14,824 bases of DNA from an uncultured Clostridia bacterium (GTDB lineage: Bacteria > Bacillota > Clostridia > Oscillospirales > Acutalibacteraceae). Below, in pieces: positions 1 through 5,665 of the stretch (position 1 is the first letter of the stretch; every line of letters begins with the position of its first letter). The stretch spans positions 1 through 14,824 of the forward strand of contig CALEIS010000046.1 of assembly GCA_937877675.1 (NCBI GenBank), written 5' to 3'. The notes beneath the pieces are model-generated. The model was not told the origin of the DNA, searched no databases, and was given only the letters and a program-made list of their open reading frames with translations. The position numbers and the translations under genes are program-made.

Positions 1-56
1 GGGTCGTCGAGGACGCCGACCCCTACAACAATCTCCCCTACAAATTCAAATTTATC
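1..56. repeat. Terminal dispersed repeat, left copy (inverted relative to the right end)
   Basis: These 56 bases are the reverse complement of 14745-14800 with a single mismatch. The repeat contains a GC-rich hairpin-like head (GGGTCG near base 1 pairing with CGACCC near base 22) and two copies of CCCCTACAA at 20-28 and 35-43. The same CCCCTACAA abuts a different hairpin at 7386-7394, so this is probably a member of a dispersed family of short non-coding repeats. The window begins exactly at its edge, which fits an assembly break at a repeat. Confidence 0.85.
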
Positions 57-108
57 TAATGAATTATGTCGCAAACCTGCTTCGGCTTTCGCCTCACGAC
101 TCTTCGCT

Positions 109-133
109 AAAAATGTTTCCCCGAAACATTTTT
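109..133. repeat. Perfect 11-bp hairpin
   Basis: The 11-bp arm AAAAATGTTTC at 109-119 and its exact complement at 123-133 are separated by the 3-base loop CCC and followed by one more T. It lies in the gene-free stretch between the left repeat and the tRNA terminator. A GGTTCGAGTC string, like a tRNA T-arm, follows on the plus strand at about 151-162, but I could not build a tRNA around it. It could be a plus-strand terminator for a gene outside the window or part of a dispersed repeat. Confidence 0.6.
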
Positions 134-180
134 TACGCTCAGACCTTCACAGGTTCGAGTCTTTTACCAATTAGCAAAAT

Positions 181-210
181 AAAAAAAGTACCTGATTATT
201 ATCAGATACC
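181..210 (-). terminator. Rho-independent terminator of the tRNA gene
   Basis: Read on the minus strand, a 9-bp stem (201-209 with 188-196, one T-G wobble) closes a 4-base loop and is followed by seven T residues (181-187). It begins four bases after the encoded CCA of the tRNA, so it ends the tRNA transcript. Confidence 0.85.
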
Positions 211-213
211 TTT

Positions 214-290
214 TGGTGGACCACATAGGACTCGAACCTATGACCGTCCGGTTATGAGCCGGATGCTCTAACCAACTGAGCTAGTGGTCC
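214..290 (-). tRNA. tRNA with anticodon CAT, probably tRNA-Ile2 (lysidine type)
   Basis: The minus strand folds as a complete 77-nt tRNA including an encoded 3' CCA (214-216). The acceptor arm GGACCAC (284-290) pairs with 218-224, the D-arm has AGCTCAGTTGGTTAGAGC, and the T-arm has GGTTCGAGTCC. The anticodon CAT is at 254-256. The loop CTCATAA and the GGACC acceptor start resemble the Ile2 tRNA of Bacillus, whose C34 is converted to lysidine by TilS to read AUA. Elongator tRNA-Met usually starts GGCGG and has a TTCATAC loop, and the initiator has other acceptor features. Automatic annotation often calls this form Met. The tRNA identity is certain; the Ile2 assignment is likely but rests on recalled family features. 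Confidence 0.95.
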
Positions 291-308
291 TTATTCAGTT
301 GCTCGAAT

Positions 309-337
309 ATTATATATTTTTTAAAAATGAATGTCAA
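309..337 (-). promoter_or_regulatory. Sigma-A type promoter of the tRNA gene
   Basis: On the minus strand, TTGACA (332-337) and TATAAT (309-314) are separated by exactly 17 bases. Both hexamers are perfect consensus. The -10 lies 18 bases before the mature tRNA 5' end, suiting a strong stable-RNA promoter. Confidence 0.9.
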
Positions 338-368
338 GTCTTTATACTAAAAAACATAATTTAATTTG

Positions 369-397
369 TTGCATTGTTTTTTAATCCGTGGTATAAT
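369..397 (+). promoter_or_regulatory. Promoter of the 134-aa Asn-rich protein, extended -10
   Basis: TTGCAT (369-374), a 17-base spacer and TATAAT (392-397) are preceded by TGG, giving an extended -10. The same TGGTATAAT string starts the genes at 10317 and 11625 and the minus-strand gene at 10155. Confidence 0.75.
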
Positions 398-428
398 TCT
401 TTTAGAAACTTTTAAGGAGTAATTACAT

Positions 429-833
429 ATGAATAAAAAACTCATATCAATTATTGTTGCTGTTGCAGTTGTTGCGGTTGCTGTTGTGGGCGTTGTTTTA
501 GCAATTAACCTCATTAACGATAAGGATAATGACGCTTATAAAGATTCAGGCAAAAAATCAAACAAGACTGAACAGGTTTCTCAAGAAGGTTCTTCTGAAA
601 ACAACCAGAATAACGAAAACAACAATGGTATTCAAATCGGTCCAAATGAAAATAATGAAGGTAACAATTCTAACGAGAATAACGAAGGTAACAACTCTGG
701 TGAAAACAATCAGGGTGGCGAGGATGTTGAAAGATGTCAACATTGTGATAAACCTATCGTGAGCAAATACGACCCAAAAGTCAATGACCTTGACAATTAT
801 TGTGATGGCGACTGTGTGGGTTGGGCAGGATAA
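429..833 (+). CDS. Membrane-anchored Asn-rich protein with C-terminal Cys4 motif
   Basis: I do not recognise a named family. The 134-aa product begins with a basic MNKK and a hydrophobic helix at residues 5-27, which is a signal peptide or N-terminal anchor; no lipobox cysteine is present. Residues 55-98 are a low-complexity linker rich in Asn, Glu and Gly, with near-repeats of NNEGNNS. The C-terminal 34 residues hold C103-x2-C106 and C125-x3-C129 with a KPI after the first pair and YC before the second, reminiscent of small treble-clef zinc fingers. If the helix exports the rest, the zinc-finger-like tip would be outside the membrane, which is unusual. The start is fixed by AAGGAG about ten bases upstream and a good promoter at 369-397. 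It is monocistronic, followed by the nested hairpin at 868-932. The coding call is secure; function is unknown. Confidence 0.85.
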   Translation: MNKKLISIIVAVAVVAVAVVGVVLAINLINDKDNDAYKDSGKKSNKTEQVSQEGSSENNQNNENNNGIQIGPNENNEGNNSNENNEGNNSGENNQGGEDVERCQHCDKPIVSKYDPKVNDLDNYCDGDCVGWAG

Positions 834-867
834 AGCAACGATTTAAACTTAATAACATGAATTAAAG

Positions 868-932
868 AAACGATTTTTCGTGGTTTTATGCTTTTTTCCT
901 TGATAAAACCATTTGACAAAAATCGTTTTTTT
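868..932 (+). terminator. Nested long hairpin terminator
   Basis: An outer perfect 11-bp stem (868-878 with 918-928) encloses an inner perfect 9-bp stem (881-889 with 903-911) with a 13-base loop. The descending arm runs into a T tract ending at 932. It lies 35 bases after the stop of the Asn-rich protein and just before the promoter of the next gene. The double-stem design is longer than an ordinary terminator. Confidence 0.75.
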
Positions 933-942
933 GTAGTTTTTG

Positions 943-971
943 TTGACTTTTAGCGATTATGGAACTATAAT
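943..971 (+). promoter_or_regulatory. Promoter of the zinc-ribbon DUF898-like gene
   Basis: TTGACT (943-948) and TATAAT (966-971) are 17 bases apart and lie 43 bases before the chosen start codon at 1015. Their presence argues against any upstream start at 940 or 1000. Confidence 0.85.
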
Positions 972-1014
972 TTTAATACACAATATATTATTTACTTTGA
1001 TGGGGGAAATAAAA

Positions 1015-1536
1015 ATGATTTGTCCAAATTGTTCACGTCCACTTGTTGAGGGTGCAAGATTTTGCGAAGGTTGCGGCACACCTGTAAACACTGCTCCTGC
1101 ACAGCCAGTTCAGACACCTAACTACAACCAAGCACCTAACCACAACCAGGCACCAAACTACAACCAGGGTTATAGTCAGCCAAACTATGGTGCTCCTGTA
1201 CAGAATGCATATGCACCTTTCCAGTCACCATTTGCTGGTTCTTCATTTAATGGTTCTGTTTTGGATACATTCGTTGCAGGCCTTGTTGCTTCACTTATTA
1301 TTAGTTTCACATGCGGTATTGCAACACCATGGGCTGTTACATACTTCTTGAAATTCATCTTTGACCACACAACAATTGATGGCAAGAAGCTCACTTTCGT
1401 TGGTAATGGTGCTGACTTATTTGGTCAGTGGATTATATGGGCACTTCTTACTGCTGTTACTTGTGGTATTTATAGTTTCTGGGTTGCACCAAAAATGTAC
1501 AACTGGATTGCTAAGAATACACACTTTGTAAACTAA
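1015..1536 (+). CDS. Zinc-ribbon protein with DUF898-like membrane domain
   Basis: The 173-aa product opens with a zinc ribbon (C3, C6, C17, C20, the CPNC...CEGCG form). A Gln/Asn/Pro linker follows at residues 28-70 with repeats of NYNQAP, then a membrane domain at about 78-173. That domain has two hydrophobic segments (about 83-112 and 135-158), each ending in a PWAV/FWVAP-like turn, and an HTTIDGKKLTFVG segment between them. This layout resembles DUF898 (YjgN-type) membrane proteins, whose function is unknown. The start at 1015 is chosen because GGGGGA sits seven bases upstream and the promoter lies at 943-971; an in-frame start at 940 overlaps the promoter. The cysteine positions match those of the two large zinc-ribbon proteins at 2073-5560. 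A perfect hairpin follows at 1551-1576. Family placement is from recall. Confidence 0.85.
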   Translation: MICPNCSRPLVEGARFCEGCGTPVNTAPAQPVQTPNYNQAPNHNQAPNYNQGYSQPNYGAPVQNAYAPFQSPFAGSSFNGSVLDTFVAGLVASLIISFTCGIATPWAVTYFLKFIFDHTTIDGKKLTFVGNGADLFGQWIIWALLTAVTCGIYSFWVAPKMYNWIAKNTHFVN

Positions 1537-1550
1537 TCATATTACAGTAA

Positions 1551-1583
1551 ACGGTACAGGTAATCACCTGTACCGTGTTTTAT
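1551..1583 (+). terminator. Terminator or attenuator between the DUF898-like and DUF2752 genes
   Basis: A perfect 11-bp stem (1551-1561 with 1566-1576) with a 4-base AATC loop is followed by GTTTTATT. It lies between two co-oriented genes whose gap is only 61 bases and holds no other clear promoter, so it may let part of transcription through to the DUF2752 gene. Confidence 0.8.
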
Positions 1584-1597
1584 TAGAGGTTAACTAA

Positions 1598-2014
1598 ATG
1601 AATGTTAAAGATTTAAGCACACCTAAAGGACGTTTAATGTTGCGTATTAGAAGTGGAATAACGCTTTTGATTTTAGGTTTGCTCTATTATGGTTTTACAA
1701 AACTTACTGGTTGGGGACTCCCCTGTTTAGTCAACAGAATATTTAAAATATATTGTCCTGGTTGTGGCGTTACAAGAATGTTTGTTGCTCTTTTTCAGGG
1801 TGATATTCAGGCTGCAGCGAAATACAATCTTTTTGTGTTGGTTTTCCTTATTCCTGCATTGATTTTTGCATTAGTAAGATTAATCAAATTCGTCAAAAAC
1901 GGGGATACAAAATACAACAAGATTGAAATGGCTTTAATAATTTTCACAGCAATTTGTGCCATTGTTTTCACCGTGTTAAGAAATCTACCAAGTTTCAGTT
2001 TCCTTGCACCATAA
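1598..2014 (+). CDS. DUF2752 family membrane protein
   Basis: The 138-aa protein has the DUF2752 signature CPGCGVTR at residues 53-60. This is followed by an amphipathic GDIQAAAKYN segment (68-77) and a helix at 78-95. Further hydrophobic segments lie at about 20-35 and 110-127, giving three to four membrane helices. DUF2752 proteins are small integral membrane proteins of unknown biochemical role, common in Clostridia and Bacteroidota and often found near zinc-ribbon or TM2-type membrane proteins, which fits this locus. The paired cysteines could bind metal. A weak AGAGGT lies eight bases upstream. The gene follows the DUF898-like gene after a hairpin and ends at the convergent terminator at 2031-2056. 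The family call is confident; the role is unknown. Confidence 0.88.
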   Translation: MNVKDLSTPKGRLMLRIRSGITLLILGLLYYGFTKLTGWGLPCLVNRIFKIYCPGCGVTRMFVALFQGDIQAAAKYNLFVLVFLIPALIFALVRLIKFVKNGDTKYNKIEMALIIFTAICAIVFTVLRNLPSFSFLAP

Positions 2015-2030
2015 AAATATAGACAAAGAA

Positions 2031-2060
2031 AAGCCCCGTGGTTACCCACGGGGCTTCGTT
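2031..2060. terminator. Bidirectional terminator between convergent genes
   Basis: A perfect 11-bp GC-rich stem, AAGCCCCGTGG (2031-2041) with its complement at 2046-2056, closes a TTAC loop. It sits between the stop of the DUF2752 gene (plus, 2014) and the stop of the 418-aa gene (minus, 2073). The T-rich flank is better on the minus strand (TTTTCTTTG). Confidence 0.88.
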
Positions 2061-2072
2061 ATTTAAAGAAAA

Positions 2073-3329
2073 TTATTTCTTTTCGTATTCGTAAGTTGTC
2101 TTTGACTGAAGTTTGCCATCTGCGTAGTATGTTTTAACTTCTTCTTGCAAACCGTATTTATTGTACTTAACTGAGCGCTGAAGTTCATCTGTTTCGCCAC
2201 TGTATGTCTTTGCTTCAGCAACCTTACCCTTTTCAATTGTGAACTCTGTGTATGATTCAACTATATCATCTTTATTGTAATGTTCAACAACAATCTTTTT
2301 CTTGCTGTCTTCTTTTACTTTGTAATATGATGTAACTTCGTCATTTTCATCACGAGCTTCACGTTCAATACAAATGTCGTACTTATTGTACTTTGCAGTC
2401 ATTTTGTATGTAACATTGCCTTCTGCATCATAATCAGTACGGCTTGTGCAGTTACCATTCTTATCGTACTCTGCTACTTCTTTTTCTACAACTTCGCCTT
2501 CAGAATCTGTGTAAACATACTCTGTCATATTACCCTTTTTGTCATACTTGTATGTTTCTACATAATCCTTTGTTGAATCAGTCTCACACTTATATTCTTC
2601 ACGAAGTATATTATCCTTCTTATCCAATTCGATTGTTGTAACACCAACAACCTCGCCAGCGTCATAATTTTTCACTGTAACGTTTTTGCCGTCTCTTTCC
2701 ATTGAGTATGTCATCTGGTCGTTGTAGGATCTTTCTTCAAGAACAAGAACGTCTTTCTTGTAGCCTAACTTAATCTTAGTTACCTGGCCATTTTCTTCAG
2801 CTTTAGCTGATGAAACATAAATTCCGTCTTCCTTCTTGTATTCGTCAAATCTGAAAACAGTCTTGTTGTCATATGAGCCTGTTGTTGTAATCTTTGTTAC
2901 TCTGCCTTTTTTGTCGTGCTCAACTTTTCTTTCAGATGAAACACTACCATCGTATTCATGCTTATATGCATAGAAATTATCATCTTCAGAATAATATTCG
3001 TATGTATCCTTTTCGGTTACATTACCGTATTCATCATAATAAACAGAAACCTGTTTGCTTACATAGTACTTATCTTTTGGGTCGCCACCAAAGAGTGCGA
3101 TTGCACCGATGATGATAGCAACAACAAGAACAACTGCCACGATTGGTGTAATGAGTTTTTTGTTAAAGCCTTTCTTTGCTTTTGGAGCAGGTGCTACTGG
3201 AGCAACTACTGGGTTAGCTGTTGGCTGAGGAGCCGCAGCTGGTGCTGGGTTAGCAGCTAATGACGCACCACAATTTGTGCAGAAAGGAGCGCCATCCTGA
3301 TTTTGTGTTCCGCAATTATTACAAAACAT
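2073..3329 (-). CDS. Zinc-ribbon, single-TM protein with YD-like extracytoplasmic repeats (418 aa)
   Basis: Domains in order: a zinc ribbon (C3, C6, C17, C20), an Ala/Pro linker (25-50), a basic patch, one membrane helix (about 60-80), and a ~335-residue repeat domain. The repeats are tyrosine- and lysine-rich beta-type units of the form YDxxGNxT (near 98-104, 262-268, 288-294, 300-306), similar to YD/Rhs-like repeats. There is no Rhs core motif and no C-terminal toxin. The predicted topology is ribbon in the cytoplasm and repeats outside. The protein is paralogous to the 708-aa product just upstream, starting from the shared (G/T)DPKD(K/R)YYVSK at the membrane exit and ending at (K/S)SKTTYEY. 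AAGGAG lies eight bases before the ATG, and a promoter sits at 3366-3394. Function is unknown; a cell-surface sensor or binding protein is plausible. Confidence 0.88.
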   Translation of the reverse strand: MFCNNCGTQNQDGAPFCTNCGASLAANPAPAAAPQPTANPVVAPVAPAPKAKKGFNKKLITPIVAVVLVVAIIIGAIALFGGDPKDKYYVSKQVSVYYDEYGNVTEKDTYEYYSEDDNFYAYKHEYDGSVSSERKVEHDKKGRVTKITTTGSYDNKTVFRFDEYKKEDGIYVSSAKAEENGQVTKIKLGYKKDVLVLEERSYNDQMTYSMERDGKNVTVKNYDAGEVVGVTTIELDKKDNILREEYKCETDSTKDYVETYKYDKKGNMTEYVYTDSEGEVVEKEVAEYDKNGNCTSRTDYDAEGNVTYKMTAKYNKYDICIEREARDENDEVTSYYKVKEDSKKKIVVEHYNKDDIVESYTEFTIEKGKVAEAKTYSGETDELQRSVKYNKYGLQEEVKTYYADGKLQSKTTYEYEKK

Positions 3330-3365
3330 TTTTCATTCTCCTTTTTCATAAAAGATTGTAATTTT

Positions 3366-3394
3366 ATTTTACCCCTATCGACAAAGTTTGTCAA
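3366..3394 (-). promoter_or_regulatory. Promoter of the 418-aa zinc-ribbon gene
   Basis: On the minus strand, TTGACA (3389-3394) and TAAAAT (3366-3371) are 17 bases apart. The -35 is embedded in CGACA-N5-TGTCAAT (plus strand 3379-3395), and ACACTGTAA lies seven bases upstream (3402-3410). Both elements recur before the paralog at 5560, suggesting shared control. Confidence 0.8.
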
Positions 3395-3433
3395 TAGAAA
3401 TTTACAGTGTTAAAGCGCTAAAATGTTATGATG

Positions 3434-5560
3434 CTATTTTTTAGCATATTCGTAGGTTGTTTTAGAAGAAAGTTTGCCATTTTCATAATAGTTTTTTTCT
3501 TCTAACACAAGACCATCTTTGTTATATGTTACCGATTGCTCAAGCTTTTCTGTTGTACCATTATAACGTTTTGCCTCGGTCAACTTATTTTTTTCAATTG
3601 TGTACTCATTGTAATATATGAGCTTATCGTCCTTGTCGAAATAATCAACAATAATTTTATCCTTACTTTCGCTTCTGAGCTTTACATATACTGCAACCTC
3701 ATCATTTTCATCAAGGATTTCAGCTTCAATTACGACGTCGTACTTATTGTATGTTGCGGTAAAGCTTTCTTCTATTTCACCATCTTCACCATAGGAAACA
3801 CCACTTGTTTGATTACCATTTTTGTCATATTCATACACAACTCGTTCTGTGACATCACCATCGGAATTTGTTGAATTATATTCCAATAAATTTTCTTTCT
3901 TATCGTAGATGTATGTGTCCACATAATTTTCTGATGGGTCAGTTTCGTCTTTGTACTCCCTACGAATCAGATTATCCTTCTTGTCGTACTCATAAATATA
4001 TGTTCTCTTAAGCTCGCCATCTTCAAAATATTTATTTGTTTCAACATTACCTTCTTTTTCCGATGAGAATGTGAGAACATTATCCTCATATTCCTTTGTA
4101 CGGACAAGTTCATCTTTTTCGTAAGCATATTCAATTTTATATGTCACTTCGTCTTTGGTGCATTTACCCGTTGCAACATAGAGTTTTCCATCTTTTTCAT
4201 ATGTAAAATTGAAAACCTTTTTGTCGTCACCAACGCCTTCAGTCAATTTTATTATTCTGCCATCTTCATCTCTTTCGTATTTGTCTTGGTCATAGACTTC
4301 TCCATCATACTCATGTTTATACAGTGAAAGAATTCCTTCTGCAAAATACTCTCGAGTAAATTTGCTAGTTACATTACCATCTTCATCATAGTTGACTTCA
4401 ACTTTTTTACTTACATAGTATCTGTCCTTTGGGTCAGTGAAGAGATAAAGTGAACCAAAAACTATTGCCAAGGCAAGAATTACTGCCACAATCGGAAGAA
4501 TGATTGCCATTGGATGAATTCTCTTGCGTTTTTTCTTAACTGGCTCCGGCACAAAATTGTTGGCAGGATTGATTTCATTCATTAAACTTGGATTTTGTTC
4601 AAAAGAATTAGCCACATTAGGTCTTACTACATTGGATTCCCTCATTGGTACTCCATAGTTTTTTGGAATGGGGTCCATATTTCTTGACATTGTAACAGTC
4701 ATTTCGCTACCTTTACCCACAGGTGGAGTAACAGGTCTAACCGGTGGTGCTATAGGTGGAGCAACTGGTCTAACCGGTGGTGCTACTGGTGGTCCTACTG
4801 GTGGAGCAACCGGTCTAACTGGTGGCACTACTGGCGGAGCAACTGGTCTGTCTATAACTGGACTTTCAGGTGCTTTCTCTTCATTTTCTGATGTTGATGA
4901 CTCATTTGCACCGATAAAGACTGTTTTTTCGTCTTCAAAATCCTCTACCATTTGAGGTTTTGCCATTTCCACCCTTGGGACAGAGTCAGAATGTGAAAAA
5001 ATTTCTTCTGCATCTTCAACAGAATCAAAAGTTTCATCATTTTCTGCATCTTCACTATTTGAAAAAATATCCGTTGGCTCTTCTACACTATTTGAGAAAA
5101 TTTCATCATTTTCGTCATCCGTTGTGAAGACTTCAACTGATTCATCTTTTGAGTTTGAGAAAACATCTGCTACTTCCTTTACATTTGTAAGAACTTCAAT
5201 GGATTTTTCTTCAGAATTTGAAAAAATGTCAATTTCCTGAGGTTCGCTATGAGAAAAAATCTCGTTATCATCCATTTCTTTCTCAACGGGAGTTTCAATT
5301 ATGGACTCAAAAGACTTTGTTTTTGGTGGTAAAACAACTCTTGTTTTTTCGTCATCGTCAACTATCTTTTTTGTGACTATAGCCTTTGTTGCCTCATCAT
5401 CAAAAACAGGTTTTGAAAAGTTTTCTTTTTTTACAGTTTCCATGGGTGCAGGAGTCTTTTCTTTTTCCGTTGTTTGTTCCCATCGTGGTACTTTTGTGCC
5501 ACATCCCATGCAAAACACAGAATCATCAGGAATCTGTTTGCCACATTTAATACAAAACAT
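3434..5560 (-). CDS. Zinc-ribbon, repeat-linker, single-TM protein with YD-like ectodomain (708 aa)
   Basis: Order of parts: a zinc ribbon (C3, C6, C17, C20); three acidic threonine sites DDEAT, DDEKT and EDEKT with T58, T73 and T213, each with I or V at +3; nine ~11-residue acidic repeats of [E/D]-[I/V]-F-S-N-S type (units near 100, 111, 122, 132, 143, 153, 164, 176, 186); and a PPVRPVAPP-type tandem repeat (about 239-281). A basic KKKRKR (342-347), one membrane helix (about 351-373) and a ~335-residue ectodomain homologous to the 418-aa neighbour follow. The basic patch supports the N-terminus being inside. The ATG at 5560 is chosen over the GTG one codon upstream because AAGGAG is then eight bases away and the ribbon spacing matches its paralog. 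No clear terminator separates it from the 418-aa gene 104 bases downstream. No named function; a phosphorylation-controlled sensor is inference. Confidence 0.88.
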   Translation of the reverse strand: MFCIKCGKQIPDDSVFCMGCGTKVPRWEQTTEKEKTPAPMETVKKENFSKPVFDDEATKAIVTKKIVDDDEKTRVVLPPKTKSFESIIETPVEKEMDDNEIFSHSEPQEIDIFSNSEEKSIEVLTNVKEVADVFSNSKDESVEVFTTDDENDEIFSNSVEEPTDIFSNSEDAENDETFDSVEDAEEIFSHSDSVPRVEMAKPQMVEDFEDEKTVFIGANESSTSENEEKAPESPVIDRPVAPPVVPPVRPVAPPVGPPVAPPVRPVAPPIAPPVRPVTPPVGKGSEMTVTMSRNMDPIPKNYGVPMRESNVVRPNVANSFEQNPSLMNEINPANNFVPEPVKKKRKRIHPMAIILPIVAVILALAIVFGSLYLFTDPKDRYYVSKKVEVNYDEDGNVTSKFTREYFAEGILSLYKHEYDGEVYDQDKYERDEDGRIIKLTEGVGDDKKVFNFTYEKDGKLYVATGKCTKDEVTYKIEYAYEKDELVRTKEYEDNVLTFSSEKEGNVETNKYFEDGELKRTYIYEYDKKDNLIRREYKDETDPSENYVDTYIYDKKENLLEYNSTNSDGDVTERVVYEYDKNGNQTSGVSYGEDGEIEESFTATYNKYDVVIEAEILDENDEVAVYVKLRSESKDKIIVDYFDKDDKLIYYNEYTIEKNKLTEAKRYNGTTEKLEQSVTYNKDGLVLEEKNYYENGKLSSKTTYEYAKK
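4722..4850 (-). repeat. 33-bp coding tandem repeat (Pro/Val/Arg linker)
   Basis: In the plus strand, units of 33 bp begin at 4722, 4755 and 4800, with a partial unit at 4833-4850 and a 12-bp half-step at 4788-4799. On the coding minus strand they give the proline-rich linker of the 708-aa protein. Near-identity at DNA level implies recent slippage or unequal exchange. Confidence 0.85.
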
Positions 5561-5596
5561 CACTCAATCTCCTTTTTATAGGCAAGTTCTGATTAT

Positions 5597-5625
5597 ATCT
5601 TACTGCTTTCGACAGAACATGTCAA
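5597..5625 (-). promoter_or_regulatory. Promoter of the 708-aa zinc-ribbon gene
   Basis: On the minus strand, TTGACA (5620-5625) and TAAGAT (5597-5602) are 17 bases apart. The -35 lies inside CGACA-N5-TGTCAAT (plus strand 5610-5626), the same element as before the 418-aa paralog. ACACTGTAA (5638-5646) lies 12 bases further upstream. Confidence 0.75.
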
Positions 5626-5665
5626 TTGTTCCATCTCTTACAGTGTCATTATATGCACTATTTTT

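Noticed and set aside
59..271. 70-aa plus-strand reading frame
   Set aside because: It runs antisense through the tRNA and its terminator; the RTRTYD-type ending is the usual artefact of translating a tRNA complement.
940..1014. N-terminal extension of the DUF898-like protein from 940
   Set aside because: It overlaps the -35/-10 promoter, while the ATG at 1015 has a ribosome site at the right distance and starts a zinc ribbon in the same register as two others.
2958..3260. 100-aa plus-strand frame rich in Ile, Trp and Cys
   Set aside because: Antisense shadow of the membrane helix and linker of the 418-aa protein, whose domain structure and paralogy are clear.
4722..4850. Possible CRISPR array
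   Set aside because: The units are contiguous without unique spacers and stay in frame with a proline-rich coding repeat.
4668..4955. Gly/Thr-rich 95-aa plus-strand frame
   Set aside because: It is the antisense shadow of the proline-rich tandem repeat of the 708-aa protein and has no ribosome site.
2073..5560. Rhs/polymorphic toxin system
   Set aside because: The YD-like repeats lack the Rhs core motif and a variable toxin C-terminus, both paralogs end alike, and no immunity gene is present.
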